From Thermococcus sp. 18S1 (GTDB lineage: Archaea > Methanobacteriota_B > Thermococci > Thermococcales > Thermococcaceae), in NCBI RefSeq assembly GCF_012027645.1, contig NZ_SNUU01000001.1:1054001-1118000 (forward strand): a stretch of 64,000 nt of DNA. Direction: 5' to 3'. A program made the position numbers and the translations under genes. Below are positions 18,907-29,319 of this stretch, one piece after another (within the stretch, counting starts at the first letter, position 1; each line of letters starts with the position of its first letter). The notes beneath the pieces were generated by a model. The model worked only from the letters and a program-made list of their open reading frames with translations, was not told the origin of the DNA and ran no database searches.

Positions 18907-19461
18907 ATGCCGATAGACGCGTGGGTAAGGGAAGAGATTGAGATTCCAGAGGGAGTCGAGGTCACCGTTGAGGGGAACACCGTTAAGGTCAAGGGCCCCA
19001 AGGGCGAGCTCGAGAGGGAGCTCAAGTATCCGGGCGTTCAGATATTCACCGAGGACGGTAAGGTCGTCGTCTTCAAGGAGTTCCCGAGGAAGCGCGACGT
19101 GGCTATAGCCAGGACCTTCAAGGCCCACATAGCTAACATGCTCAGGGGAGTCACCGAGGGCTTCACCTACAAGCTTAAGATCGTTTACAGCCACTTCCCG
19201 ATGACCGTCAAGGTCCAGGGCAACGAGGTCGTCATCGAGAACTTCCTCGGTGAGAAGAACCCGAGGAGGGCGAAGATCCTTCCGGGAGTCACCGTCAGGG
19301 TCTCCGGCCAGGAGGTCATCGTCGAGGGCATAGACAGGGAAGCGGTTGGCCAGACCGCGGCCAACATCGAGCAGGCCACCAAGATAACCAAGTGGGACAG
19401 GCGTGTCTTCCAGGATGGTATCTACATCGTTGAGAAGGCTGGTAAGCCGATAAAGTTCTGA
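18907..19461 (+). CDS. rpl6: Ribosomal protein uL6
   Basis: A 184-residue protein with two similar beta domains. The first is near [20 protein letters not shown]; the second contains [20 protein letters not shown] and [20 protein letters not shown]. It lies near the sarcin-ricin loop. ATG 18907 follows GAGGTGAGAG; GTG 18898 is part of the site. Confidence 0.97.
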   Translation: MPIDAWVREEIEIPEGVEVTVEGNTVKVKGPKGELERELKYPGVQIFTEDGKVVVFKEFPRKRDVAIARTFKAHIANMLRGVTEGFTYKLKIVYSHFPMTVKVQGNEVVIENFLGEKNPRRAKILPGVTVRVSGQEVIVEGIDREAVGQTAANIEQATKITKWDRRVFQDGIYIVEKAGKPIKF

Positions 19462-19471
19462 GGTGTGAGAA

Positions 19472-19852
19472 ATGAACGAGAAGGCGAGACTCCTTAGGAT
19501 AAGGGCCAGGATCAAGAGGAAGAAGCCCCGCTTCCTCCGCCAGGAGTGGTGGAGGTATCCGAAGTTCAAGAGCGATCCCAAGTGGCGCAGGCCCAAGGGA
19601 ATCGACAGCAAGATGAGGCTCAAGAAGAAGGGCAAGCCCCGCTCACCCAGCATAGGCTGGAGCTCCCCGAAGGCCGTTCGCGGTCTCCACCCGAGCGGCT
19701 ACGAGGAGGTCCTCGTCCACAACGTCAGGGAGCTTGAGGCCATCGACCCGACCAGGCAGGCTGCAAGGATAGCGAGAACCGTTGGTGCCAGGAAGAGAGA
19801 GGCCATACTCACCAGGGCCAAGGAGCTCGGTGTGAAGGTACTCAACCCGTGA
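19472..19852 (+). CDS. rpl32e: Ribosomal protein eL32
   Basis: A 126-residue archaeal/eukaryotic protein: [39 protein letters not shown] and [20 protein letters not shown] are diagnostic of eL32. GAGGTGTGAGAA precedes the ATG; L19e follows after 10 nt. Confidence 0.96.
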   Translation: MNEKARLLRIRARIKRKKPRFLRQEWWRYPKFKSDPKWRRPKGIDSKMRLKKKGKPRSPSIGWSSPKAVRGLHPSGYEEVLVHNVRELEAIDPTRQAARIARTVGARKREAILTRAKELGVKVLNP

Positions 19853-19862
19853 GGTGAGGCTC

Positions 19863-20309
19863 ATGCTCAAGATGCAGAGAAGGATTGCCGCTGATTTGTT
19901 GAAGTGCGGTGAGAACAGGGTCTGGATCGACCCGGAGAGGATTGACGACGTCGCCGCCGCCATAACCAGGGAGGATGTGAGGAGGCTCATCAACGACGGC
20001 GTCATCAAGAAGAAGCCCGTCAAGGGCCAGAGCAGGGCCCGCGCCAGGGTCTACCAGGAGGCCAGGAAGAAGGGTCGCCACAGGGGCCCGGGAAGCAAGA
20101 AGGGTAAGAAGACCGCCAGGATGGGTAAGAAGGAGCGCTGGATGATGACCATAAGGGCCCTCAGGAAGGAGCTCAGGAAGCTCAAGGCCGAGGGCAAGCT
20201 CGACGAGCACACCTACAGGAGGCTCTACATCCGCGCCAAGGGCGGCCAGTTCAAGAACAAGAGGCAGCTCTACCTGTTCATGCAGGAGCACGACATACTG
20301 AAGGAGTGA
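19863..20309 (+). CDS. rpl19e: Ribosomal protein eL19
   Basis: A 148-residue protein [20 protein letters not shown] with the basic linker [20 protein letters not shown] and a long C-terminal helix ([20 protein letters not shown]). It is an archaeal/eukaryotic large-subunit protein forming an intersubunit bridge. ATG 19863 follows GAGGTGAGGCTC. Confidence 0.96.
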   Translation: MLKMQRRIAADLLKCGENRVWIDPERIDDVAAAITREDVRRLINDGVIKKKPVKGQSRARARVYQEARKKGRHRGPGSKKGKKTARMGKKERWMMTIRALRKELRKLKAEGKLDEHTYRRLYIRAKGGQFKNKRQLYLFMQEHDILKE

Positions 20310-20319
20310 GGTGAGAGAG

Positions 20320-20925
20320 ATGGCACACGGACCGAGGTATAGGGTTCCGTTCAGAAGAAGGAGAGAGGGTAAGACTAACTATCACAAGAGGCTCGCCCTC
20401 CTCAAGTCTGGGAAGCCCAGGCTTGTCGTGAGGAAGACCCTCAACCACCATGTCGCTCAGATAGTCCTCTACGACCCGAAGGGTGACAAGACTGTCGTTT
20501 CGGCTCACACCAGGGAGCTCATGAGGGACTTCGGCTGGAAGGGCCACGGCGGCAACACTCCGAGCGCCTACCTGCTCGGTCTCCTCATAGGCTACAAGGC
20601 CAAGAAGGCCGGCATAGAGGAGGCCATCCTTGACATAGGCCTTCACCCGCCGACCAGGGGTTCGAGCATCTTCGCCGTCCTCAAGGGAGCCGTTGATGCT
20701 GGCCTGGACGTTCCGCACAGCGAGGAGATCTACCCCGAGGACTACAGGATAAACGGCGAGCACATAGCGAACTACGCCAAGGCCCTTAAGGAGGAGGACG
20801 AGGCCCTCTACAGGAAGCAGTTCAGCGGCTACCTCGTCAAGGGCCTCGAGCCCGAGAAGCTCCCCGAGCACTTTGAGGATGTTAAGGCTAAGATAATCGA
20901 GAAGTTTGAGGGGGCGAGAGAATGA
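20320..20925 (+). CDS. rpl18: Ribosomal protein uL18
   Basis: A 201-residue archaeal-length uL18: [38 protein letters not shown] and [20 protein letters not shown]. It binds 5S rRNA with uL5. ATG 20320 follows GAGGTGAGAG. The 3' end overlaps the S5 start by 4 nt (ATGA). Confidence 0.97.
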   Translation: MAHGPRYRVPFRRRREGKTNYHKRLALLKSGKPRLVVRKTLNHHVAQIVLYDPKGDKTVVSAHTRELMRDFGWKGHGGNTPSAYLLGLLIGYKAKKAGIEEAILDIGLHPPTRGSSIFAVLKGAVDAGLDVPHSEEIYPEDYRINGEHIANYAKALKEEDEALYRKQFSGYLVKGLEPEKLPEHFEDVKAKIIEKFEGARE

Positions 20926-21629
20926 GCGACCCGAGAGAGATTACTCAGCGCGTCCTTGAGGAGTGGGAGCCGAAGACCAAGCTCGGCAGACTCGTCAAGG
21001 AGGGCCAGATAACTGACATTCACGAGATATTCCGCAAGGGCTACCAGATCAAGGAGCCGGAGATAGTTGACGTCCTCCTCCCGGAGGTCAACCTGAGGGA
21101 GAACCAGGAGGTTCTCGACATAGCCCTCACCGTTAGGATGACCGACAGCGGAAGGAGGATCCGCTTCAGGGTTCTCGCCGCTGTGGGCAACAGGGACGGC
21201 TACGTCGGCCTCGGAATCGGCCACGGGAAGGAGGTTGGAATAGCCATCAGGAAGGCCATCAACTACGCCAAGATGAACATCATCGAGATCAAGCGCGGCT
21301 GTGGAAGCTGGGAGTGCAGGTGCAGGAGGCCGCACTCAATCCCGTTCGCCGTCGAGGGCAAGGAGGGCAGCGTTCGCGTTAAGCTCATGCCGGGACCGCG
21401 CGGACTTGGTCTCGTCATAGGTGACGTCGGCAAGAAGATACTCAGCCTCGCCGGCGTCCAGGACGTCTGGTCCCAGACCCTCGGTGAGACGAGGACCACC
21501 GTCAACTTCGCCAAGGCGGTCTTCAACGCGCTCTACAACACCAACAGCGTCGCCATCAAGCCTGAGGACATCGAGCGCTACGGCATAATCGTTGGAAGGG
21601 AGATGTCCACCAGCTTCCAGGTTGAGTGA
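20922..21629 (+). CDS. rps5: Ribosomal protein uS5
   Basis: A 235-residue protein with the dsRBD-like N-terminal domain ([40 protein letters not shown]) and C-terminal [20 protein letters not shown]. It shapes the mRNA entry channel and decoding fidelity. It is coupled to L18 by a 4-nt overlap; GGGGGCGAGAGA precedes the ATG. Confidence 0.97.
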   Translation: MSDPREITQRVLEEWEPKTKLGRLVKEGQITDIHEIFRKGYQIKEPEIVDVLLPEVNLRENQEVLDIALTVRMTDSGRRIRFRVLAAVGNRDGYVGLGIGHGKEVGIAIRKAINYAKMNIIEIKRGCGSWECRCRRPHSIPFAVEGKEGSVRVKLMPGPRGLGLVIGDVGKKILSLAGVQDVWSQTLGETRTTVNFAKAVFNALYNTNSVAIKPEDIERYGIIVGREMSTSFQVE

Positions 21630-21640
21630 GGTGAGAAAAG

Positions 21641-22108
21641 ATGGCAAAGCTCGCACTCATCAGGCTTAGGAGCGGGATAAGGGCGAAGGGTGAGGTCAGG
21701 GACACCCTCGCCATGCTCCGCCTCCACAGGATCAACCACCTCGTCATCGTTGACGACAACCCGAGCTACAAGGGAATGGTTCAGAAGGTCAAGGACTACA
21801 TCACTTGGGGAGAGATCGACGCCGAGACCCTCGCCGCCCTCATCAGGAAGAGGGGCAGGCTCATCGGCAACAAGCCGGTTACCGACGAGTACGTTCAGGA
21901 GAAGCTCGGAATGACCATCGAGGAGTTCGCCAAGAAGGTTGTCGATGGCGAGATGAAGCTCACGGACCTTCCGAGCATCAAGCCCGTCTTCAGGCTCCAC
22001 CCACCGAGGGGCGGCCTCAAGGGCGGCAAGAAGCGCACCTTCAAAGAGGGCGGAGCGCTCGGCTACCGCGGCGAGAAGATAAACGAGCTCATTGAGAGAA
22101 TGCTCTGA
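21641..22108 (+). CDS. rpl30: Ribosomal protein uL30
   Basis: A 155-residue archaeal uL30, much longer than the bacterial form. It begins [20 protein letters not shown] and ends with the archaeal extension [33 protein letters not shown] precedes the ATG. Confidence 0.97.
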   Translation: MAKLALIRLRSGIRAKGEVRDTLAMLRLHRINHLVIVDDNPSYKGMVQKVKDYITWGEIDAETLAALIRKRGRLIGNKPVTDEYVQEKLGMTIEEFAKKVVDGEMKLTDLPSIKPVFRLHPPRGGLKGGKKRTFKEGGALGYRGEKINELIERML

Positions 22109-22119
22109 GGTGGCGAGAG

Positions 22120-22566
22120 ATGATAAGGAGGAAGAAGAAGGTTAGGAAGCTCCGCGGAAGTCACACTCACGGATGGGGCTGCAAGAAGAAGCACCGCGGC
22201 GGCGGTAGCAAGGGCGGTAAGGGAATGGCCGGAACCGGAAAGAGGAAGAACACCAAGTGGACCTGGGTCATCAAGTACGCCCCGGACCACCTCGGCAAGC
22301 GCGGCTTCCACAGGCCCAAGGCCGTCCAGTACACCCCGAATACCATAAACCTCAGCGACATAGACGAGAACCTCACCCTCTTCCTTGACATGGGCGTCGC
22401 CTACGAGGAGGAGGGGAAGGTCATAGTTGACACCACCCAGCTCGGTGTTGACAAGGTTCTCGGAACCGGCAGACTCAGCAGGCCCCTCGTTGTTAAGGCC
22501 TACTACGTTACCCCGAAGGCCGAGGAGAAGATCAAGGCCGCTGGCGGCGAGGTTCTCCTCGCCTGA
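22120..22566 (+). CDS. rpl15: Ribosomal protein uL15
   Basis: A 148-residue protein beginning [20 protein letters not shown] with the glycine/lysine-rich tail [19 protein letters not shown] and the globular end [20 protein letters not shown]. It is the last ribosomal gene before secY, the order conserved in spc operons of bacteria and archaea. Confidence 0.97.
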   Translation: MIRRKKKVRKLRGSHTHGWGCKKKHRGGGSKGGKGMAGTGKRKNTKWTWVIKYAPDHLGKRGFHRPKAVQYTPNTINLSDIDENLTLFLDMGVAYEEEGKVIVDTTQLGVDKVLGTGRLSRPLVVKAYYVTPKAEEKIKAAGGEVLLA

Positions 22567-22601
22567 TTCCCCTTTAATTTAACTTTTGGCGGGTGTTAAT
22601 C

Positions 22602-24047
22602 ATGGGGTTCAGAAACGTAGTGTTCGCGATTGAAAGGTATTTCCCCGAGGTTGAGCGGCCCAAGAGGCACGTGCCGCTTAAGGAAAAGTTCATGTGGACA
22701 GGGATCGTTCTGCTGCTGTACTTCATTCTCGCGGAGATTCCGCTCTATGGAATTCCCGCCCAGATCCAGGACTACTTTGCCACGCTCAGATTCGTGCTCG
22801 CAGGAAGAAGCGGTTCCCTCCTGACCCTTGGTATCGGTCCAATCGTCACCGCGAGCATCATCATGCAGCTTCTCGTCGGTTCCGAGATAGTTCACCTCGA
22901 TCTTTCGAATCATGAGGATAGGAGATTCTACCAGGCCGCTCAGAAGCTGTTTGCAGTCTTCATGAGCTTCTTCGAGGCGGCCATCTACGTGTTCGCCGGA
23001 GCATTCGGTAAGGTTGACATGGGACTCGGAGCGTTCCAGACAGTCACGACACCCGCCGGACAGGTTTACATAGGCCTGGGTCTCGGGATACTCATAATAC
23101 TCCAGCTTGGCTTTGCCTCAGTCATGCTCATACTCCTGGACGAGCTTGTTAGCAAGTGGGGAATCGGAAGTGGTATCAGTCTCTTCATCGCCGCGGGTGT
23201 TTCCCAGACCGTTGTTACCAAGTCACTTAACCCGTTCACCACCAGCCAGTACATGGATCCTGTTACTGGAGGTCCTGCCATAATCGGTGCCATTCCAGCG
23301 TTCATACAGCACCTGTTCTACGGTGACTTAACCGGAGCCCTCTACAGGGGTACCCTGCCGGACATGATGGACGTCCTTGCCACCATAGTGGTGTTCCTCG
23401 TGGTCGTCTACCTCGAGAGCATGCGCGTTGAGATCCCGCTCAGCTACGGCCGTGTCACCGTCCGCGGAAGGTACCCGATAAGGTTCATGTACGTCAGCAA
23501 CATACCGATCATCCTCACCTTCGCCCTTTACTCAAACATCCAGCTCTGGGCCAGGCTCCTCAACAACTACGGCTACACCTTCCTCGGAACGTTTGATGAG
23601 AACGGATACCCGCTTACTGGATTCGTCACCTACCTCTACCCGCCGAGGGACATCTATCATGTCATAGCCGACCCTGGAAGGGCCCTCATCTACGCGCTGA
23701 TGACGATATTCTGGTCTATACTCTTCGGATTCCTGTGGGTAGAGCTGACGGGCCTTGACGCCAAGAGCATCGCCAGACAGCTTCAGAGGGCAGGGCTGCA
23801 GATCCCAGGATTCAGGCGCGACCCGAGGATACTTGAGAGGGTGCTCAACAGGTACATTCCCTACGTTACCTTCTGGGGTTCGTTTACACTGGCATTAGTC
23901 GCAGTGCTAGCGGACTTCCTGGGTGCCCTCGGTACCGGAACGGGAATCCTCCTTACGGTCGGTATCCTCTACAGGCTCTACGAGGAGATTGCAAGGGAGC
24001 AGGCCACGGAGATGTTCCCCGCACTCAGGAAGTTCTTTACGAAGTGA
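22602..24047 (+). CDS. secY: Preprotein translocase subunit SecY (Sec61 alpha)
   Basis: A 481-residue polytopic membrane protein with about ten helices. Near the N terminus it has the plug region ([20 protein letters not shown]) and the [15 protein letters not shown] pore helix. The cytoplasmic loop [20 protein letters not shown] and the C-terminal [20 protein letters not shown] bind the ribosome. ATG 22602 follows GGGTGTTAATC; an upstream GTG at 22593 is less likely. It is the last step of the uL23-SRP54-SecY route whose other parts are also in this window. Confidence 0.96.
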   Translation: MGFRNVVFAIERYFPEVERPKRHVPLKEKFMWTGIVLLLYFILAEIPLYGIPAQIQDYFATLRFVLAGRSGSLLTLGIGPIVTASIIMQLLVGSEIVHLDLSNHEDRRFYQAAQKLFAVFMSFFEAAIYVFAGAFGKVDMGLGAFQTVTTPAGQVYIGLGLGILIILQLGFASVMLILLDELVSKWGIGSGISLFIAAGVSQTVVTKSLNPFTTSQYMDPVTGGPAIIGAIPAFIQHLFYGDLTGALYRGTLPDMMDVLATIVVFLVVVYLESMRVEIPLSYGRVTVRGRYPIRFMYVSNIPIILTFALYSNIQLWARLLNNYGYTFLGTFDENGYPLTGFVTYLYPPRDIYHVIADPGRALIYALMTIFWSILFGFLWVELTGLDAKSIARQLQRAGLQIPGFRRDPRILERVLNRYIPYVTFWGSFTLALVAVLADFLGALGTGTGILLTVGILYRLYEEIAREQATEMFPALRKFFTK

Positions 24048-24123
24048 GCCCTTTCTTTTCTTTCACAAAACCTTTTAAACTCGGTCCTGTTACTTTCTCC
24101 AGAAACCTTCCTGGGTGAGCGTG

Positions 24124-24714
24124 ATGCCGTTTGTGGTCATGATAACAGGAATTCCAGGGGTGGGGAAGAGCACCATAACCAAGCTCGCACTCAAGAAGTC
24201 CCGGGCCAAATTCAGGCTCGTCAACTTCGGAGACCTTATGTTCGACGAAGCCGTTAGGGCAGGACTGGTGAGGCACAGGGATGAGATGAGGAAGCTGGAC
24301 CCAAACGTCCAGAAGGAGCTTCAGATGAAGGCCGCGAGAAGGATAGTCGAGATGTCCCAGCACGAACCCATCCTGATCGACACTCATGCGACGATAAGGA
24401 CGCCCGTGGGCTACCTCCTCGGTTTCCCCAGGGAGGTTATCGAGGTCATAAATCCCAACTTCATAGTCATAATAGAAGCGGCACCGAGCGAGATACTTGG
24501 AAGGCGTCTGCGTGACCTGAAGCGTGACCGTGACGTGGAGACTGAGGAGCAGATACAGAGGCACCAAGACCTGAACCGCGCCGCCGCGGTCAGCTACGCG
24601 ATGCACTCTAACGCGCTCATAAAGATAATCGAGAATCATGAGGATAAGGGCCTCCAGGAGGCCGTTCACGAGCTTGTTGAAGTACTTGATCTGGCGGTGG
24701 GAGAATATGATTGA
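24124..24714 (+). CDS. adkA: Archaeal adenylate kinase
   Basis: A 196-residue P-loop kinase of the archaeal AdkA type. The Walker A loop is [19 protein letters not shown]; a [15 protein letters not shown] segment and a lid rich in R ([18 protein letters not shown]) follow. It converts AMP plus ATP to two ADP. ATG 24124 follows GGGTGAGCGTG. A box A (CTTTTAAAC) about 50 bp upstream suggests an extra internal promoter. It overlaps the next gene by 8 nt. Confidence 0.93.
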   Translation: MPFVVMITGIPGVGKSTITKLALKKSRAKFRLVNFGDLMFDEAVRAGLVRHRDEMRKLDPNVQKELQMKAARRIVEMSQHEPILIDTHATIRTPVGYLLGFPREVIEVINPNFIVIIEAAPSEILGRRLRDLKRDRDVETEEQIQRHQDLNRAAAVSYAMHSNALIKIIENHEDKGLQEAVHELVEVLDLAVGEYD

Positions 24715-25234
24715 GGAGATATACACGTTCCTTGACAATATCTTTGGGCCGATGATACAGGCCTACAACCCCATAGTGGTGGTTACAGTATCAGGAATCA
24801 TACTGGGTTCCTTCTTCACCCTGCTGAACTATATCCTCGTTGACCAGGAGAAGGTCAAGAGGCTTCAGAAGAAGAGCAAAGAGTTCCAGAAGAAGTACAA
24901 GGAAGCCCAGGCTGCAAAGGATGAAAAGAAGCTCAAGAAGCTTCAGCAGGAGCAGATGGAGCTCATGAAGCTCCAGAGTGAGGTCATGAAAGACACGATG
25001 TTCAAGGTTACCCTCCTGACGCTGCCGATATTCTGGATATTCTTCGGCTGGCTCAGGAGGTGGTACGTTGAGGTTGGTATCGTGAAGTCACCCTTCGACT
25101 TTTTCCTCTTCGACTGGTTCCACGGCCTCTACCACTCGGGACTTCCGGCCAGCGAGCTCGGTTACATCGGATGGTACGTCATGACGTCCATGATAACCGG
25201 CTACGTCCTCAGGAAGCTCCTCGATATGGGTTAA
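24707..25234 (+). CDS. DUF106 membrane protein, archaeal EMC3/YidC-like insertase
   Basis: A 175-residue protein with an N-terminal helix ([20 protein letters not shown]), a long charged coiled coil (about residues 45-90, rich in K/E/Q) and two or three more helices ([37 protein letters not shown]). This is the DUF106 family, placed in the Oxa1 superfamily with EMC3, GET1 and YidC. It likely helps insert membrane proteins next to SecY, in keeping with its location. ATG 24707 overlaps the adenylate kinase stop. Confidence 0.88.
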   Translation: MIEEIYTFLDNIFGPMIQAYNPIVVVTVSGIILGSFFTLLNYILVDQEKVKRLQKKSKEFQKKYKEAQAAKDEKKLKKLQQEQMELMKLQSEVMKDTMFKVTLLTLPIFWIFFGWLRRWYVEVGIVKSPFDFFLFDWFHGLYHSGLPASELGYIGWYVMTSMITGYVLRKLLDMG

Positions 25235-25276
25235 ATTTAAAAACGATTCCCTGAAAGGAAAGGCGAGGTGAGAAGA

Positions 25277-25549
25277 ATGAAGCCGATGTACAGGTCAAGG
25301 TCATGGAGAAGGAAGTACGTCAGGACCCCTGGCGGAAGAACCGTCGTCCACTTCGAGAGGAGGAAGCCCAAGGTTGCCCACTGCGCCATGTGCGGCAGGC
25401 CGCTTAACGGTTTCCCGCGCGGCAGGCCCAGCGAACTCAGGAAGCTCCCGAAGACCGCCAAGAGGCCGGAGAGGCCCTACGCTAACCTCTGCCCGAGCTG
25501 CATGAGGAAGGTCATGAAGGCCCAGGTCAGGGCGGGCGTTGCCCTCTGA
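25277..25549 (+). CDS. rpl34e: Ribosomal protein eL34
   Basis: A 90-residue archaeal/eukaryotic protein [20 protein letters not shown] with a zinc ribbon made of CAMCGRPL and CPSCMRK. ATG 25277 follows GAGGTGAGAAGA. An AAATTTAAAAA stretch 40 bp upstream may be an internal promoter. Confidence 0.95.
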   Translation: MKPMYRSRSWRRKYVRTPGGRTVVHFERRKPKVAHCAMCGRPLNGFPRGRPSELRKLPKTAKRPERPYANLCPSCMRKVMKAQVRAGVAL

Positions 25550-25568
25550 TTTCGGATGAGGTGCTAAT

Positions 25569-26150
25569 ATGCCCAAGGGCTGCCTCGTTATAACTGTCAG
25601 CGGCCTGGCAGGCTCGGGAACGACCACCCTCTGCCGCAATCTCGCCAGGCACTACGGGTTCAAACACATCTACGCCGGGCTCATCTTCCGGCAGATGGCG
25701 AAGGAGATGGGCATGACCCTGAAGGAGTTCCAGGAGTACGCCGAGCTTCACCCCGAGATCGACCGCGAGGTTGACAGGAGGCAGGTGGAGGCAGCCAAGG
25801 AGTGCAACGTCGTTATTGAGGGCCGCCTCGCCGGCTGGATGGTCAAGGATGCGGACCTCAAGATATGGCTCGACGCCCCCATGATGGAGCGTGCAAGGCG
25901 CGTTGCCCGCCGTGAGGGGGTCTCCGTCGAGGAGGCCTTTGTGGGAATTGCCGAGCGCGAGAAGGGCAACAGGAAAAGGTATTTAAACCTCTATGGAATT
26001 GACATCGACGACAAGTCGATTTATGACTTGATCATAAATACCGCCCATTGGAATCCCGATGGCGTCTTCGCGATTGTGAAGGCCGCCATCGACCACCTAT
26101 ACCCCGACGGTGACGCGGGGTCGGGTGCAAACCCGGGCAACAAAAAATGA
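25569..26150 (+). CDS. cmk: Cytidylate kinase
   Basis: A 193-residue P-loop kinase: LVITVSGLAGSGTTTLCRNL is the Walker A region, VVIEGRLAGWMV the nucleotide-binding segment and ARRVARREGVS the lid. It is the archaeal Cmk that phosphorylates CMP and dCMP. It lies between two ribosomal protein genes as in other Thermococcales; the 3' tail (PDGDAGSGANPGNKK) is low-complexity. GAGGTGCTAAT precedes the ATG. Confidence 0.93.
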   Translation: MPKGCLVITVSGLAGSGTTTLCRNLARHYGFKHIYAGLIFRQMAKEMGMTLKEFQEYAELHPEIDREVDRRQVEAAKECNVVIEGRLAGWMVKDADLKIWLDAPMMERARRVARREGVSVEEAFVGIAEREKGNRKRYLNLYGIDIDDKSIYDLIINTAHWNPDGVFAIVKAAIDHLYPDGDAGSGANPGNKK

Positions 26151-26163
26151 GGAGGTGGGATGA

Positions 26164-26415
26164 ATGCCAGCTATGGAAGTCGGAAGGCTTGCCGTTATAA
26201 TCGCCGGAAGGAGGGCTGGAGAGAAGGTCGTCGTCGTTGACGTCATCGACAGGAACTTCGTCCTCGTTACCGGCGCTGGCCTCAACAAGGTCAAGCGCAG
26301 GAGGATGAACGTCAAGCACCTCGAGCCCCTTCCGGAGAAGGTCAGCATCGAGCGCGGCGCCGACGACGAGGCCGTCAAGGCCGCCCTCGAGAGCGCTGGA
26401 ATCAGCCTTGAGTGA
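26164..26415 (+). CDS. rpl14e: Ribosomal protein eL14
   Basis: An 83-residue KOW-type protein [20 protein letters not shown] with [20 protein letters not shown], typical of archaeal eL14. It ends the long operon; a GC hairpin terminator follows within 10 nt. Confidence 0.95.
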   Translation: MPAMEVGRLAVIIAGRRAGEKVVVVDVIDRNFVLVTGAGLNKVKRRRMNVKHLEPLPEKVSIERGADDEAVKAALESAGISLE

Positions 26416-26421
26416 ATTGGC

Positions 26422-26445
26422 GAGGCCTTTTGGCCTCTTCTTACT
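26422..26445. terminator. Bidirectional terminator between L14e and convergent gene
   Basis: GAGGCC (26422-26427), TTTT, GGCCTC (26432-26437) forms a perfect 6-bp hairpin followed by TTCTTACTTCTCT. It sits between the convergent ends of the ribosomal operon and the minus-strand membrane protein gene. Confidence 0.5.
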
Positions 26446-26869
26446 TCTCTGACAACTGGATCGTTTTTGATATTCCCGATGCCACTTTTGCTTGGGGATC
26501 TATGAATATGAAGAGTTCGGCATTTTTCAGCCCTGTTGCATTCAGAGTGTATTTTTTGAAGAATCTTTGTTTGGGGTTGAGGGATTCATTCACGTCCAGT
26601 AGTACCTCTCCGCTGGGGGATTTTAGTTGCACAACCCCTGTGTGTGTTTCAACACTGTCGTTGTTCATCATACTCACGTTGAGAATGAGGACTTCGTCGT
26701 TTAACGTTATCCCAACGCTCACGTTCAGATGGTTGCTCATGTAGCCAACCCTCTCGTTTTTGGGTATGTTGGTTAGTACTGCAGTATTTCTCTGCTCATA
26801 CCACTGACTGAAAAATATGCCCAGTAATATGACCCCAATAACCAAAACCGCAGTCATTTCCCTCCGCAC
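26441..26869 (-). CDS. Hypothetical membrane-anchored protein
   Basis: Not recognised. About 142 residues from GTG 26869, with GGTGG upstream (ATG 26857 after GGAGGG is an alternative). One N-terminal hydrophobic helix (TAVLVIGVILLGIFF) is followed by an extracytoplasmic beta-rich domain with several N-x-S/T sites (NVS, NDS, NES, NAT). It is more AT-rich than its ribosomal neighbours and opposite in strand, so it looks like an insertion between the L14e and Cbf5 units. Confidence 0.55.
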   Translation of the reverse strand: MRREMTAVLVIGVILLGIFFSQWYEQRNTAVLTNIPKNERVGYMSNHLNVSVGITLNDEVLILNVSMMNNDSVETHTGVVQLKSPSGEVLLDVNESLNPKQRFFKKYTLNATGLKNAELFIFIDPQAKVASGISKTIQLSEK

Positions 26870-27003
26870 TGTCCCCACCGAGATTGGTACTACTGCATAT
26901 GATTTAACATTTTCGATTTTTCATAATTAAAGTGGCTGGCCATTAGTCGACTTTATAAGGGAAATACCCAACCTATTCCGATAACGCTCATCGGGTGATG
27001 CTC

Positions 27004-28008
27004 ATGGCGAGGGACGAGGTAAGGAGGATTCTTCCCGCTGACATAAAGCGCGAGGTTCTGGTTAAGGACGAGAAGGCCGAGACGAATCCAAAGTGGGGCT
27101 TTCCACCGGAGAAGAGGCCCATGGAGATGCACATGCAGTTCGGGATAATAAACCTCGACAAGCCCCCCGGACCGACGAGCCACGAAGTGGTTGCCTGGAT
27201 TAAGAGACTGTTCAACCTGAACAAGGCCGGCCACGGTGGAACTCTCGACCCCAAGGTCAGCGGCGTTCTGCCGGTGGCACTTGAGAGGGCAACGAGGGTC
27301 GTCCAGGCTCTCCTACCGGCTGGAAAGGAGTACGTCGCGTTGATGCACCTCCACGGTGACGTTCCTGAGAACAAAATCCGCGCGGTTATGAAGGAATTCG
27401 AGGGCGAGATAATCCAGAGGCCGCCCCTTAGGAGTGCGGTCAAGAGAAGGCTGAGGACGAGGAAGGTTTACTACATCGAAATTCTTGAGATAGACGGTAA
27501 GGATGTGCTCTTCCGCGTTGGAGTCGAGGCAGGAACCTACATCAGGTCGCTCATTCATCACATCGGCCTCGCCCTTGGGGTTGGGGCGCACATGGCCGAG
27601 CTGAGGAGAACGAGGAGCGGTCCCTTCAAGGAGGACGAAACCCTCGTGACCCTTCACGACCTCATAGACTACTATCACTTCTGGAAGGACGACGGCATCG
27701 AGGAGTACTTCAGGAATGCCATCCAGCCCATGGAGAAGGCCGTTGAGCACCTTCCCAAGGTGTGGATTAGAGATTCTGCCGTTGCCGCCGTAACCTACGG
27801 CGCCGACCTGGCCGTTCCTGGAATAGTGAAGCTCAACAAGGGCATCAAGAGGGGCGACCTCGTTGCGGTCATGACCCTTAAAGACGAGCTGGTTGCACTC
27901 GGAAAGGCCACAATGACGAGCGGTGAAATGCTCCAGAAGAGTAAGGGTATAGCGGTTGATGTGGACAAGGTCTTCATGCCAAGGGACTGGTATCCGAAGC
28001 TGTGGTGA
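27004..28008 (+). CDS. cbf5: tRNA/rRNA pseudouridine synthase Cbf5 (H/ACA RNP, TruB family)
   Basis: A 334-residue TruB-family enzyme. GHGGTLDPKVSGVLPVALER carries the catalytic aspartate; EYVALMHLHGD and VGVEAGTYIRSLIHHIGLAL are further family motifs. A C-terminal PUA domain (VPGIVKLNKGIKRGDLVAVM) follows. It is the catalytic subunit of H/ACA guide RNPs and also modifies tRNA U55. ATG 27004 follows GGGTGATGCTC, with box A CTTTATAAGG near 26950. The stop overlaps the next gene. Confidence 0.95.
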   Translation: MARDEVRRILPADIKREVLVKDEKAETNPKWGFPPEKRPMEMHMQFGIINLDKPPGPTSHEVVAWIKRLFNLNKAGHGGTLDPKVSGVLPVALERATRVVQALLPAGKEYVALMHLHGDVPENKIRAVMKEFEGEIIQRPPLRSAVKRRLRTRKVYYIEILEIDGKDVLFRVGVEAGTYIRSLIHHIGLALGVGAHMAELRRTRSGPFKEDETLVTLHDLIDYYHFWKDDGIEEYFRNAIQPMEKAVEHLPKVWIRDSAVAAVTYGADLAVPGIVKLNKGIKRGDLVAVMTLKDELVALGKATMTSGEMLQKSKGIAVDVDKVFMPRDWYPKLW

Positions 28009-28709
28009 GGGACTTGTCCCGGCTCTTTCACTTTCTTGACGTCTTTTCTTCCCCGGCTGAGACCCGAGGGGTAAGGCTCCTTGTGAGGTTCATCCTCCTC
28101 TGGTTCTGGCTCGATGTTCTACTCTTTCTGCTCCTCGGCCTTCTTGAGCACTCCATCAGAAACGTCCTCAGTTCGGTGATACTCCTCCTCGTATGGCTCG
28201 CAGCGGTAGCTTTGCCCGGGGTTTTTGGAAAATTGGAGTGGTCCGGGAACCATCCGGGTTTCACGTATCTTCTTGCCGTTCTTCTGATGGCGCTGTTTGA
28301 AGAAACGCTGGTGACCCTGAACGGGGGTGGACTCGGGGGCAGGGCGACGGGCTTAGCGCACGACCTGACGATAGCCGTTCCGGTCTTTGTGGGGATTGGA
28401 ATGGGGCTTTACCTGGCTCATCGTATAGTGCCGATGTCGCGCGGTGAGTTCTTCCTCTTTGGAGCAATCTTTGGATTCTTCATCGAAATAGTCCTGAACG
28501 GTGCCTGGAGCGGTTTGGTGCTGCTCGGCGGGGGTGCTATGGGGCTCTACGGCATGATACTATCCGCCTGCACGCCGGTGGTTGAAAGGCCGGCACCGCT
28601 GGGAGTTAGAAAGGTTCTAATCGTCATGTCCCTCGGAACGGCCTTCATGCTCGTTGGGGCTGTAGTTGGGGACACCCTCTGGCGTTTGGCTGGAGGTTCA
28701 CCTTTATAA
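28002..28709 (+). CDS. Hypothetical polytopic membrane protein
   Basis: Not recognised. About 235 residues with roughly 6-7 hydrophobic helices (FILLWFWLDVLLFLLLGLL, VLSSVILLLVWLAAVAL, LFGAIFGFFIEIVLNG). Starts GTG 28002 or TTG 28014 are possible; GGTGAGG lies between them. It overlaps the end of cbf5 by 7 nt and is probably co-transcribed with it. No transport or enzyme motif is visible. Confidence 0.55.
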   Translation: MVRDLSRLFHFLDVFSSPAETRGVRLLVRFILLWFWLDVLLFLLLGLLEHSIRNVLSSVILLLVWLAAVALPGVFGKLEWSGNHPGFTYLLAVLLMALFEETLVTLNGGGLGGRATGLAHDLTIAVPVFVGIGMGLYLAHRIVPMSRGEFFLFGAIFGFFIEIVLNGAWSGLVLLGGGAMGLYGMILSACTPVVERPAPLGVRKVLIVMSLGTAFMLVGAVVGDTLWRLAGGSPL

Positions 28710-28731
28710 ACCCCTCAACGAAGCACCCCAC
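28703..28731 (+). promoter_or_regulatory. Promoter giving a likely leaderless mRNA
   Basis: TTTATAAA (28703-28710) lies 22 bp before ATG 28732, the usual distance from box A to the transcription start. No GGTGA-type site precedes the ATG. The methyltransferase mRNA probably begins at or next to its start codon. Confidence 0.55.
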
Positions 28732-29319
28732 ATGAGCCACTACTACTCGGAAGAGCCGAACGTTCCACTGAAGACGAAGACCATAGAGGTCTGCCTCAGG
28801 GGGCAGTGTTTCAAGTTCATCACAGCGAGCGGTGTCTTTTCCTTCGGGAAGCTCGATAGGGGAACGGAGTTGCTCATAGAGAGCATGATACTCGATGAGG
28901 GCTGGCGCGTCCTCGACCTGGGCTGCGGCTACGGGGCGATAGGAATAGTGGCATCGCGCTTCGTGAGCCATGTCGTCATGACCGACGTGAACAGAAGGGC
29001 CGTAAGTATAGCGAGGAAAAACTTAAAAATCAACGGCGTTAGAAACGCCGAGGTGAGGTGGGGAAGCCTCTACGAGCCCGTCAGGGGCGAAAGGTTCAAC
29101 GCGATCATCACTAATCCCCCGGTACACGCGGGGAAGGAAGTGCTGAGGGAAATAGTTATAAACGCTCCCCGGCATCTCAACGATGGAGGCCTCCTGCAGC
29201 TGGTGATTAAGACGAAGCAGGGGGCAAAGTATATTAAGGCTCTAATGGATGACCACTTCACCGAAGTGAGAGAGCTGGCTAAGGGGAGCGGCTACCGCGT
29301 GTATGCCGGGATCGCCTAG
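28732..29319 (+). CDS. RsmC-like class I RNA/protein methyltransferase
   Basis: A 195-residue protein with motif I VLDLGCGYGAIGIVAS, motif II MTDVNRRAVSIAR and motif IV ITNPPVHAG. The NPPxH form is seen in RsmC-type guanine-N2 methyltransferases. SAM dependence is clear; the target is inferred to be RNA. It appears to be translated from a leaderless mRNA (separate promoter entry). Its last codons and stop lie inside the 5' end of the tRNA-Ser gene (15-nt overlap), which is unusual. Confidence 0.82.
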   Translation: MSHYYSEEPNVPLKTKTIEVCLRGQCFKFITASGVFSFGKLDRGTELLIESMILDEGWRVLDLGCGYGAIGIVASRFVSHVVMTDVNRRAVSIARKNLKINGVRNAEVRWGSLYEPVRGERFNAIITNPPVHAGKEVLREIVINAPRHLNDGGLLQLVIKTKQGAKYIKALMDDHFTEVRELAKGSGYRVYAGIA